This document shows, one piece after another, positions 53,108 through 60,752 of a DNA stretch of 60,752 nucleotides. A program made the position numbers and the translations under genes. The stretch is from Opitutia bacterium (lineage in GTDB: Bacteria; Verrucomicrobiota; Verrucomicrobiia; Opitutales; Seribacteraceae): positions 28,264 to 89,015 of the forward strand of contig PBLJ01000026.1 in NCBI GenBank assembly GCA_002721705.1. Reading direction: 5' to 3'. The notes under the pieces are model-generated. The model saw only the letters and a list, made by a program, of their open reading frames with translations, was not told where the DNA came from and searched no databases. Position 1 is the first letter of the stretch; each line of letters starts with the position of its first letter.

Positions 53108-54898
53108 TCAAGCCTCGGCTTCGGGCAAGACGGAGCGTATGTGGATGTCTCGCAATTGCCGGTCGGTGACGGGTCCGGGGCTTTGCGTCATTAGGTCTTG
53201 TCCCTTTTGCGTCTTGGGAAAAGCGATGACTTCACGGATGCTTTCACGTTGGGCGAGAATGGCGACCAGTCGGTCGAGTCCCAGCGCGATCCCACCGTGA
53301 GGAGGGGCTCCATATTGAAAAGCTTCCAGCATGTAACCGAAACGAGATTGCACGACGTCGGGAGGTATCTTGAGCACGTCCTCGAAGACTTTCTTTTGCA
53401 AGTCGGGTTGATGTATGCGGATGCTGCCGCCACCGAGTTCGACGCCGTTTAGCACGATGTCGTAGTGTTGGCCGCGAACTTTCTTGGGTTCGGAATCGAG
53501 CAGGGAAACGTCTTCCGGCACGGGCGAGGTGAAGGGGTGATGGGATGCTACGTATCGTCCATCTTCCTCACCCTGCGTCATGAGTGGGAAATCGATTACC
53601 CACAGGAATTTCCAATCGGTAGGGCTTCGCTTGAGTTTGCCTCGTTTTTCCAACAAGGTTGCGCTTTCGAGTCGAATTCTTCCCAAAATATTGGCCGAGG
53701 CCTCCCATTCTCCAGCGGCGAAGAAGATGACGTCGCCGTCTTCCACCTGTAGCTTTTCACGCAAGTTGGATTGCTCCTCTTCGGAAAGGAACTTGAGGAT
53801 GGGAGATTTCCATTCCCCGTTCTCGGACTTTATGAATGCGAGTCCCTTGGCTCCGAGGCTTTTGGCGGTTTCTTCCAAGTGTTTCATTTCGCCTTGGGTG
53901 ACGTCGGCAAGTCCTTTGGCGTTGAAGGCCTTGACTACGCCACCGCCCTGGGCAGCTCCTGCGAACACTTTGAATTCGGATTCACGAAAGACTTCGGTGA
54001 AGTCTTGTATCTCGAGGCCGAAACGCATGTCCGGTTTGTCGGAACCAAAGCGATTCATCGCTTCGTCGAAAGGCATGCGGAGGAAAGGCGTTTGTATTTC
54101 TTCGTCCAACGTTTCTTTCCAGATCTTGGCCAATAGGCCTTCGATCAAGGCGTACATATCTTCGCGGTCGATAAAGGACATCTCGATGTCTATTTGCGTA
54201 AACTCGGGTTGCCTGTCCGCCCTGAGATCCTCGTCGCGGAAGCAACGGGCGAGTTGGTAGTATCGCTCGACTCCGGCTACCATCAGCATTTGCTTGTATT
54301 GCTGAGGTGATTGAGGAAGGGCGTAGAATTGCCCTGGATTGAGTCGACTGGGAACGAGAAACTCGCGGGCGCCCTCGGGTGTACTCTTGAATAGCATTGG
54401 GGTCTCGATTTCGAGAAACTCGTTCTGGTCAAGGAATTCTCGAGTAGCTTGACTGGCGCGATGCCTAAGTTTGAGAGCGGCGATTCCGGAAGGCCTTCTC
54501 AAGTCGAGGTAGCGATAACTGAGCCGCAAGTCCTCGTTCACGCGGTCCGCGGAATCATCGAGAGGGAAGGGTGGGGTGCGCGACATGTTGTGAACGATGG
54601 CTTCTTCGGCTGCGACCTCCACGGCCCCGGTTGGTAAATCGTCGTTCACGGTGTCTGTCGTGCGTTCTCTGCACTCCCCTGAGATTTCGAGGACGCTTTC
54701 CGGTTTCAGCCGCGATCCCAGCGCGGCGAGTTCCTCGTTTCCCGGGTCGAAGACGACTTGGGTTTTCCCCTCGCGGTCACGTAGGTCGAGAAAGAGGATG
54801 CCTCCGTGATCGCGCACGGAGTCAATCCAGCCGATCAAGGAAACCTTGCATCCGGCGTCGGGCTTGCGGAGTTGGTTACAGTTGTGTGTCCTTTTCAT
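53108..54898 (-). CDS. aspS: Aspartate-tRNA ligase
   Basis: 596 residues, standard bacterial class IIb length. It charges tRNA(Asp), and in some lineages tRNA(Asn). The OB anticodon domain is first (LIGWIDSVRDHGGILFLDLR); class II motif 2 is YYQLARCFRDEDLRADRQPE; the bacterial GAD insertion lies between; motif 3 is GIALGLDRLVAILA near the C-terminus. Whether it discriminates Asp from Asn tRNA was not judged. It is divergent from the LRR gene; a TATAAT box lies between them. Confidence 0.97.
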   Translation of the reverse strand: MKRTHNCNQLRKPDAGCKVSLIGWIDSVRDHGGILFLDLRDREGKTQVVFDPGNEELAALGSRLKPESVLEISGECRERTTDTVNDDLPTGAVEVAAEEAIVHNMSRTPPFPLDDSADRVNEDLRLSYRYLDLRRPSGIAALKLRHRASQATREFLDQNEFLEIETPMLFKSTPEGAREFLVPSRLNPGQFYALPQSPQQYKQMLMVAGVERYYQLARCFRDEDLRADRQPEFTQIDIEMSFIDREDMYALIEGLLAKIWKETLDEEIQTPFLRMPFDEAMNRFGSDKPDMRFGLEIQDFTEVFRESEFKVFAGAAQGGGVVKAFNAKGLADVTQGEMKHLEETAKSLGAKGLAFIKSENGEWKSPILKFLSEEEQSNLREKLQVEDGDVIFFAAGEWEASANILGRIRLESATLLEKRGKLKRSPTDWKFLWVIDFPLMTQGEEDGRYVASHHPFTSPVPEDVSLLDSEPKKVRGQHYDIVLNGVELGGGSIRIHQPDLQKKVFEDVLKIPPDVVQSRFGYMLEAFQYGAPPHGGIALGLDRLVAILAQRESIREVIAFPKTQKGQDLMTQSPGPVTDRQLRDIHIRSVLPEAEA

Positions 54899-54913
54899 CG
54901 CGGAAAGCCCGCC

Positions 54914-54942
54914 TATAATGGGAATGCTTCCACGGTTGGCAA
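54914..54942. promoter_or_regulatory. Possible bidirectional promoter, aspS and LRR gene
   Basis: On the minus strand TTGCCA (54942-54937), 16 bp and CATTAT (54920-54915) would start transcription about 10 nt before the aspS codon. On the plus strand the overlapping TATAAT (54914-54919) is a perfect -10 but has no good -35. Both directions may share this AT-rich core. Confidence 0.45.
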
Positions 54943-55044
54943 GCTAGGAAGGTAGGTTGTCTTTCAGCGTCCTTTCCGGGAAGCGAGCAATTAACTTGCG
55001 GCGGATCATTGGTTTAACATAGGATTTCCATTCTGAAATCACCC

Positions 55045-58005
55045 ATGGGAACGGAAGCAAGAAGTGTTCGTTCAACGAGTAGTTGTTGTCTTCGGGCTTG
55101 CCTGATCGCAATCCTCGTTGCTTCGCCTGCCATGGCTTGGGGGCAATCCGAGCATCGTGGGCCCAGTCGACTTACCTTGGATGGTTTCGGATTATCCACT
55201 CTCGATCTTTCGGCGTATCCCGATTTGTGTTATTTGTCCGCCCAGGGCAATCGCCTGCGTGATTTGGATCTTTCTGGGTCGCCTCGGTTGAATCGCCTGC
55301 TCCTCTTCGACAATCGTTTCGACAATCGCAGTCTCGAGAGGTTGCTTGCCGAGGTCGAGGGCAGGGGACAGCGAGGCGGGTTTCTTGGCGTTAGTTCATT
55401 GTGGAAGCAAGCTTTGAGCTTTGGAGGCAGACTGGACTTGGCGACTTTGCGTTCCAGGGGTTGGACTATCCCCACGCCTGGCGTGGCAAGGACTTTTGGG
55501 TTGCAGGCCTCCGTTTACGTTTGGGAACCGGAATCCTTCACCCGTCGAAAAGGGAAGTCTTCCTGGCGCGTTGCGGACCTTGCTCTGGAGGCTCCTCCGG
55601 TCGCGCTGCCTGAGACCGGGTTCATGGATGACGCCCCGCGCCGGTTTTACGTTACGGATCCCGATGGGTTTTACGACGTCACCTCGATCGATTTGTCCAA
55701 CAAGGGGTTGGTGGGCAAAGCCGAGTTCCAATCTTTCCTTTCCCTTTTTCATCTCAATCTTTCCTACAACGACCTGCGAGCAGTCGACCTTTCCGGTAAC
55801 CGTTGGCTGACTGATTTGGATCTAGGGGATAATCAATTGGAGGCCATTGATCTTTCGGGCAATCCCGAGTTGGCGGCATTGCGACTCGTGAACAATGACT
55901 TGTCGTCGATCGACTTGAGCCGCAATCGCAGCCTGACCCATCTTGATCTTCGCTACAATAGCCTGTCTTCCGAGGCGGTCGATTCTATCTTGGAAACCTT
56001 GGTTTCCCATGGTCAATCTGGCGGAGAGGTATTGCTCGGCGGCGGCGGCAATGAATCTCCTACTGCTCGTGGTCGTGGCGCTTCGTGGGTTCTCGATCGT
56101 CGTTCTTGGAAGGTAAAGGTCAATTCGGAGATTGATTTCGATCGGGATGGATTGGGTGATGCATGGGAAATCAAAGCTTTCGGCGGAACCCACGAGGATG
56201 CCAAGGCAGATTCAGACGGGGATGGATTGTCTAATTTGCACGAACGCTTACAGTATCTCGACCCCAGCAAGGCCGACTCCGATGGAGATGGTTTTTCCGA
56301 TGGTGTGGAGCTGGCTGCTGCGACCGATCCGCTTGACCCTCAAGACGCTCCTTTTTCGAACGGGATTCTCGAGGGCGTGGTTTGGAACGACTTAGACCGT
56401 GACCTTGTCCGAGATGAAAAGGAGGCTGGAATACCTAGCATCGAGGTTTTTCTCGTTCGAGGCGCAGGCGATGAACGCGTTGTGTCGAAGACACGGACTT
56501 TGGATGATGGCAGCTACCGTTTTTCGCAGCTGGAGGCGGATGAATATTCGGTCGCCATCGACTGGGCTAATTGGCAAGCAGTCGGCCCAACCGTCGTGGA
56601 AACCGCCTTGGAAGGCGCGGGGTTTCACGAGGCGATCGACTTTGCCTTGTTCGATCCAGCCATCCGTTTTTCGCAATGGGAGAAGAATCATTTCGAACTG
56701 GAGCGGCTTGCACCGGACGCAGATCCCGATGGTGATGGCTACGGTAACCTGCTGGAATACGCGATGGGTACCCATCCCTTGGTTTCCAATGGGCGTGGCC
56801 TCCCTCAAGTGGAGGCATTGGGGGATGGTGGTGACTTTCGCCTCTCTCTTCGCTACTCCATTGACCGTAATGCGGCCGACGTTCGCACCGTTGCCGAAGC
56901 GTTCGAGGAAGGCGCATGGAGAGGATTACCCGAGTCAGTCGATGGCAAGGGAGCTTCGAGGGAAGTGTCCATTCCGGTGGAAGCGGGCCAGCTTGGACTG
57001 ATTCGATTACGAGCCACCTTGATCGATCATCCTGCTTCCGTGGCGACTAGTCCTCGGTGGGGGGGGCATGCCCTGCTTTTGCAACCTGGAACCAGAGCTT
57101 CCGGGTTGCCTCTCGTTAACAGTCGTCTTTTCAGTGGCCGTGTTTCGCGCGTTGACGCAACTTCCGTTTCCTTTGCCAGCGTCGATCTCCCTCTGGCCCG
57201 TTTGCTTGGAAACGAACGTTCTTATCTTGAGGTGATGGAAGGGCCTTTCGAAGGAGAGCGATGGGAAGTTGCCGGCGAGCAACCTTTTCCAGATCGAATT
57301 TCTCTTGCGGTCAATCATGACGCGAATACCCGAAGAGGAGCCTTGCCTGACTTGGTTGGTCGCGCCGTGGTGATTCGGCCTCATCTCACTTTGGGCCAGG
57401 TTTTCGGGTATGCAGGAGAGCGAGCGCTCCATGCTTCGGCCATCCCCGACAAGGCGGATCGCATTTGGTTTTTGGAAGAAGGGCGTCTGACGCCGTACCA
57501 CTTTGCTGCTTCGGATGACGGCCTGCAAACGATGGGCTGGTCACGCTGGGGAGACCTCTCACGGTTTTGGGACGATCGACCGATTTTTCCCGGCGAAGGT
57601 TTTTTCGTTCATCGTTTGGGGCAAAATGGAATCGTCTTGTTCTTGGTTGGGGAGGTCAGGGAGAACCGCATGGTCATGCCTTTGGTCAAAGGGATGAATT
57701 TCATGGCTGCTGGCTTTCCCTCTCGAGAATCTCTCTTCGGCCTAGGATTAAATCCCCAGGCGGGATTGGCTGCCGGTTTGCTTCCTGACGATTCGTCCCA
57801 AGCCTTTTTTTGGAATGGTCGCGGTTACGATTCCTATTACTTGTTCGGCAATCGTCGTAAACAACCTCGCTGGATTCGCATAGACGATGCCAAATCGGTC
57901 GACGGATCCTTGCTCCCACTCATAGGTGGCGACGTTGGATTCCTACTCGACTTACTTGAATCTAGACGAATTCATACCCGGTCGACCACCATTGGCTTGT
58001 GGTAA
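55045..58005 (+). CDS. Large secreted LRR protein with calcium-type and SdrD-B-like repeats
   Basis: 986 residues. A signal sequence is likely in the first 32 (CLIAILVASPAMAWG). Two leucine-rich blocks (about 40-110 and 215-320) have LDLSG-x-P-x-L units. Residues about 355-440 contain thrombospondin-3/EF-hand-like repeats with DSDGDG (two copies) and DRDG, which bind calcium in known proteins. Residues about 440-545 (GVVWNDLDRDLVRDEKEAGIP) resemble a SdrD-B/Cna-B type collagen-like fold. The C-terminal third, with PGEGFFVHRLG, resembles an uncharacterised Verrucomicrobia repeat family; I am less sure of that. No LPXTG or PEP-CTERM signal is seen at the end (SRRIHTRSTTIGLW). Probably secreted or surface-bound; role unknown. 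Confidence 0.8.
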   Translation: MGTEARSVRSTSSCCLRACLIAILVASPAMAWGQSEHRGPSRLTLDGFGLSTLDLSAYPDLCYLSAQGNRLRDLDLSGSPRLNRLLLFDNRFDNRSLERLLAEVEGRGQRGGFLGVSSLWKQALSFGGRLDLATLRSRGWTIPTPGVARTFGLQASVYVWEPESFTRRKGKSSWRVADLALEAPPVALPETGFMDDAPRRFYVTDPDGFYDVTSIDLSNKGLVGKAEFQSFLSLFHLNLSYNDLRAVDLSGNRWLTDLDLGDNQLEAIDLSGNPELAALRLVNNDLSSIDLSRNRSLTHLDLRYNSLSSEAVDSILETLVSHGQSGGEVLLGGGGNESPTARGRGASWVLDRRSWKVKVNSEIDFDRDGLGDAWEIKAFGGTHEDAKADSDGDGLSNLHERLQYLDPSKADSDGDGFSDGVELAAATDPLDPQDAPFSNGILEGVVWNDLDRDLVRDEKEAGIPSIEVFLVRGAGDERVVSKTRTLDDGSYRFSQLEADEYSVAIDWANWQAVGPTVVETALEGAGFHEAIDFALFDPAIRFSQWEKNHFELERLAPDADPDGDGYGNLLEYAMGTHPLVSNGRGLPQVEALGDGGDFRLSLRYSIDRNAADVRTVAEAFEEGAWRGLPESVDGKGASREVSIPVEAGQLGLIRLRATLIDHPASVATSPRWGGHALLLQPGTRASGLPLVNSRLFSGRVSRVDATSVSFASVDLPLARLLGNERSYLEVMEGPFEGERWEVAGEQPFPDRISLAVNHDANTRRGALPDLVGRAVVIRPHLTLGQVFGYAGERALHASAIPDKADRIWFLEEGRLTPYHFAASDDGLQTMGWSRWGDLSRFWDDRPIFPGEGFFVHRLGQNGIVLFLVGEVRENRMVMPLVKGMNFMAAGFPSRESLFGLGLNPQAGLAAGLLPDDSSQAFFWNGRGYDSYYLFGNRRKQPRWIRIDDAKSVDGSLLPLIGGDVGFLLDLLESRRIHTRSTTIGLW

Positions 58006-58041
58006 CGGGCTTTGCTTGCATATTTAATTTTCAAAGAAATC

Positions 58042-59130
58042 ATGGACGATCCTTACGTTGTTATAATGGCCGGTGGCCGCGGAGAAAGATTCTGGCCACA
58101 AAGTCGTCTCCGACGACCCAAGCATTTGTTGCCAATCGTCGGGGATACTTCGATGTTGGCCCAAACGGTGGCGCGCTTGGAAGGGCTCGTCCCTCCAGAG
58201 CGAATTTTCGTCGTGACCAATCTAGAGCAAAGAGAGGCCACCCTCGAGGCTTGTCCTTCCTTGCTTCCCAACCATGTGGTCGGTGAGCCAGTTGGTCGCG
58301 ATACCGCCGCTGCCGTTGGCTTGGCCGCTATACTGGTCAACCGCGCGAGCGCGGACGCTGTTTTCGCGATCCTGCCAGCTGATCACCTGATCGAGCAAGC
58401 GGAACGCTTTCGTGGCGTTCTGCGGACGGCTTTTGAAGCGGCGGCCCGCGAAGAGATTTTGGTCACTATCGGCGTTCTGCCCACTGAACCTGCGACTGGC
58501 TATGGTTACGTTCAAAGAGGTGAATCGCTCTTTGATTTGCAAGGTCGGGACGTCTACGCAGTCAAGCGATTCGTCGAGAAACCGGATTTGGATACTGCCA
58601 GCCAATACCTTGAGTCCGGTGACTATTTCTGGAATGCCGGCATGTTCGTGTGGAGGCCCAGCGTAATTCTAGCTGCCTTGCAGGAATACGTTCCCGACTT
58701 GAGAGCAGGTTTGCAGGAGTTGGAAGACGTTTGGCGTTTGGAAGATGATTTAGACGATGGAATGGACAAGGTGTACCCTGATCTTCCAAGGATTTCCATT
58801 GACTACGCGGTCATGGAAAAGGCTCCAAACGTAGTTACGGTGGAGTCCGATTTCGACTGGGACGACGTTGGCGAATGGCCTGCCGTGGCAAGGCATTTCC
58901 CGGCAGATCAAGCAGGTAACGTGACGCGGGGTAAAGTGGTGTCGCTGGACTCCCAGGGGAACTTGGTGATTTCACCCGAAGGGCGATTGACGGCCTTGTT
59001 GGGGGTGAAGGACTTGATCGTGGTCGAGACCGCCGATGCTACTTTGATTTGTCACCGCGACCAAGCGCAGGAGGTGAAGCGCTTGGCCAAGGAAATCAGC
59101 CGTCGCGAGGACGGTGCAAACTGGACCTGA
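58042..59130 (+). CDS. manC: Mannose-1-phosphate guanylyltransferase
   Basis: 362 residues from the ATG at 58042. It makes GDP-mannose from mannose 1-phosphate and GTP. The nucleotide loop MAGGRGERFWPQSRLRRPKH is standard for the GMP-only branch; DHLIEQAERF, RFVEKPDLDTA and DYFWNAGMFVWR follow. The isomerase (PMI) part of two-domain enzymes is absent, and the length is that of the single-domain form. No glycan cluster is adjacent in the window, so use in exopolysaccharide or nucleotide-sugar supply is inferred from the reaction. Confidence 0.93.
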   Translation: MDDPYVVIMAGGRGERFWPQSRLRRPKHLLPIVGDTSMLAQTVARLEGLVPPERIFVVTNLEQREATLEACPSLLPNHVVGEPVGRDTAAAVGLAAILVNRASADAVFAILPADHLIEQAERFRGVLRTAFEAAAREEILVTIGVLPTEPATGYGYVQRGESLFDLQGRDVYAVKRFVEKPDLDTASQYLESGDYFWNAGMFVWRPSVILAALQEYVPDLRAGLQELEDVWRLEDDLDDGMDKVYPDLPRISIDYAVMEKAPNVVTVESDFDWDDVGEWPAVARHFPADQAGNVTRGKVVSLDSQGNLVISPEGRLTALLGVKDLIVVETADATLICHRDQAQEVKRLAKEISRREDGANWT

Positions 59131-59136
59131 CCTGCA

Positions 59137-59559
59137 ATGAGCAATGCCTTGGGCATCGATTACGGCCGTCGTCGCATGGGGCTCAGCTTTGCCGATGAGC
59201 TTGGAATTGCAATGCCCTTGCAGGCAGTTCCCGGAGTCGAGGAATCCGGTTGCTTCGACGCTTTGACGGAAGTGGTGCGAAACCGAAAACCAACTCTTTT
59301 CGTAGTGGGTTATCCATTCAATATGGATGGCTCCGTGGGTTCCCGAGCCAAGGAGGTCGATGCCTTTGTCGATGAACTCGAGAGACGTTTCTCCTTGCCC
59401 GTGGAGAAGATCGACGAACGCCTTACCACCTACCAAGCCAAGGAGGATCTCCGCAAGACCGCTGCCGGGAGCAGAAAGAGCAAGAATCGAGGAGAGTTGG
59501 ATTCAGCGGCTGCCACCCTCATCTTGAGAGATTTTCTAGAATCGAGGAACATGGCCTGA
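59137..59559 (+). CDS. ruvX: RuvX/YqgF nuclease-like protein
   Basis: 140 residues, RNase-H-fold family. ALGIDYGRRRMGLSF has the first Asp, VGYPFNMDGSVGSRAKEV and KIDERLTTYQA follow, and LDSAAATLILRDFL holds the last acidic residue. Known roles are pre-16S rRNA 5' processing and Holliday junction resolution, depending on the organism. It starts 7 nt after manC and truA begins one base after its stop. Confidence 0.94.
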   Translation: MSNALGIDYGRRRMGLSFADELGIAMPLQAVPGVEESGCFDALTEVVRNRKPTLFVVGYPFNMDGSVGSRAKEVDAFVDELERRFSLPVEKIDERLTTYQAKEDLRKTAAGSRKSKNRGELDSAAATLILRDFLESRNMA

Positions 59560-59560
59560 A

Positions 59561-60334
59561 ATGAATCCTCAAGCGAGGAGGTGGAAGTGCGTTTGCGCTT
59601 ACGATGGAACCGACTACTCAGGCTGGCAAAGCCAAGTCTCGGGAAACGCCATACAAGATTTGATCGAAGGGGCCTTGGAGGAAACGTTGGGCAACCCCTC
59701 CAGAATTCATGGCAGTGGGCGTACGGATGCCGGCGTCCATGCGAAGGGGCAGGTTTTTCACTTCGATGCTTCCTGGAAACATGGGGGTGAATCCTTGCGT
59801 AAAGCCCTGTGCACTCGTTTGCCCCAAGATATCAGAGTTTTAGACGCGCGTGTGTGCCCTTCTTCTTTTCATGCCAGGATTTCGGCTAAGGGTAAGCGTT
59901 ACTTGTATCGCGCTATCGAAGGCTCGGCTTCTCCAATGGAATTTCGTTACTGGGCGTCGCTACCTGTACACAGGCTCGATTTGGACGCCATGCGCATGGC
60001 CGCCACGGTCTTGGTAGGTGAACGTGACTTCAGCTCGTTTTCTGCTTCTTCTGGCGATTCTTGCGATGAAAACCCCGTTAAGAACCTTTGGCAATTGGAT
60101 GTGCGGCGAACGGGCAAGCGTTTGAAAATTCAGGTCGAAGGCAGTGGTTTCTTGTACAAAATGGTACGCAGTTTGTGTGGCGCTTTGTTCGACGTTGGTC
60201 GAGGCAGATTGGAAGTTCACCAAGTAAAGGAAATCTTGGATGCCAAGAAAAGAACCTCGTTAGTGGTCACTGCAGCTCCTCAAGGACTTTGCTTGGAAAA
60301 GGTTTTTTACAGAAAGGTGAAATTCCGACGATGA
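59561..60334 (+). CDS. truA: tRNA pseudouridine synthase A
   Basis: 257 residues. It makes pseudouridine at positions 38-40 of tRNA anticodon arms. The catalytic Asp is in GSGRTDAGVHAKGQ, DGTDYSGWQ is the N-terminal mark, and KRYLYRAI plus EGSGFLYKMVRSLCGAL follow. It overlaps comF-like gene by 4 nt (ATGA) and lies directly after ruvX, so the three are likely translated together. Confidence 0.97.
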   Translation: MNPQARRWKCVCAYDGTDYSGWQSQVSGNAIQDLIEGALEETLGNPSRIHGSGRTDAGVHAKGQVFHFDASWKHGGESLRKALCTRLPQDIRVLDARVCPSSFHARISAKGKRYLYRAIEGSASPMEFRYWASLPVHRLDLDAMRMAATVLVGERDFSSFSASSGDSCDENPVKNLWQLDVRRTGKRLKIQVEGSGFLYKMVRSLCGALFDVGRGRLEVHQVKEILDAKKRTSLVVTAAPQGLCLEKVFYRKVKFRR

Positions 60335-60752
60335 ACGAACTATTCCGTGCGGTTTCAGGTGATGTTCTCGACCTTTTCTTTCCTCGATCTTGTCTTGGTT
60401 GCGGAGACGCTTTAGAGGACGGTGAGCCTTGTCGTTTTTTTTGCTCTCTTTGTTGGCGGCGCTTCGAGTGGGTCCGGTTTCCTTGCTGCGAGAAATGCGG
60501 CTATCCCTTTTATGGTGAAATGCTCTCAGGGCGGGAATGCCCTAATTGCGTAGCCTTGAATCCTTCTTTCGACAAAGGGCGCGCTGCTTTCTTGCTTTCG
60601 GGCATGGGGCAAGTGTTCGTACATGCCTTGAAGTATCGTGGCATAACCGGTGTCTTGAATGATTTATCGGTTCTTCTCGATCAGGTTTCGCATTTTAAGG
60701 ATTTTCTTCGAGATGCGGTATTGGTTTCCGTTCCCTTGCATAAGCGTCGTCG
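60331..60752 (+). CDS. ComF-family phosphoribosyltransferase (3' end beyond window)
   Basis: 140 codons from ATG 60331 to the edge, no stop. The N-terminal zinc module has CLGCG (C22, C25 region), a second pair FCSLCW and a third CCEKCG, as in ComFC/GntX. ALKYRGITGVLN follows, and VSVPLHKRRR at the edge begins the phosphoribosyltransferase part. Members act in DNA uptake or nucleotide salvage, and many have no proven role. It overlaps truA by 4 nt. Confidence 0.88.
   Translation, partial: MNELFRAVSGDVLDLFFPRSCLGCGDALEDGEPCRFFCSLCWRRFEWVRFPCCEKCGYPFYGEMLSGRECPNCVALNPSFDKGRAAFLLSGMGQVFVHALKYRGITGVLNDLSVLLDQVSHFKDFLRDAVLVSVPLHKRR

Overview
The window looks like chromosomal DNA of a member of the Verrucomicrobiota, most likely of the Opitutae/Puniceicoccales type. 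This is inferred from several traits together: a PEP-CTERM surface protein with autotransporter-type strand repeats, InlB-type and leucine-rich-repeat secreted proteins, a GreA factor with a very long N-terminal extension (a trait I also know from Chlamydiae), a McsA-McsB-ClpC set in a Gram-negative-looking genome, and single-copy housekeeping genes in tight operons. I see no rRNA, tRNA, CRISPR array, transposase, integrase or phage gene. The first gene (surface protein, minus strand) and the last gene (ComF-like, plus strand) run off the window edges.

Layout. 1-4.1 kb: two divergent secreted proteins that share an N-terminal domain, with a 422-bp control region between them. 4.1-8.3 kb (minus): a SNF2-type helicase and glycogen synthase. 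8.3-19.2 kb (plus): a long co-directional run of HIT protein, PhoH, PgpH-type c-di-AMP phosphodiesterase, YbeY, DUF502 protein, RecO-like protein, YjbQ, LysM lipoprotein, cysteine desulfurase, RecF, TSUP permease and RuvC, many of them overlapping by 4 nt. 19.2-28.1 kb: queA, then acs, ilvE, mcsA-mcsB-clpC and ndk. 28-31 kb: the isoprenoid genes ispF, ispD and ispE with pyrF. 31-39.3 kb: PTS enzyme I, an ArsR-methyltransferase fusion, long GreA, an MFS exporter, coaD, pgsA-pgpA and HPr. 39.3-45.8 kb: a TetR-OMF-MFP-RND efflux operon whose four genes are joined by ATGA overlaps. 45.9-48.1 kb: a DsbD-type reductase with unusual domain order. 48.2-52.8 kb (minus): an ammonium module with two Amt transporters and three PII proteins. 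53.1-60.75 kb: aspS, a large LRR/calcium-repeat secreted protein, manC, ruvX, truA and a ComF-like gene.

How the parts work together. The Amt/PII module is the clearest physiological unit: both amt genes are preceded by a sequence resembling a sigma-54 -24/-12 promoter, so nitrogen-limitation control is likely. McsA, McsB and ClpC form the known arginine-phosphorylation/proteolysis set, here without a visible CtsR gene or CtsR box. RecO, RecF and RuvC share one transcription direction and may be co-expressed. The efflux operon has a 27-bp imperfect palindrome just upstream of its TetR gene, which fits autoregulation.

The points most worth a second look are the shared-domain divergent surface-protein pair, the permuted DsbD, the sigma-54-like Amt/PII cluster with two variant PII proteins, a promoter/leader-ORF/palindrome arrangement before the HIT gene, and a strong codon-context bias (Asp/Asn/His/Tyr codons end in C before valine codons) seen in every gene I sampled.
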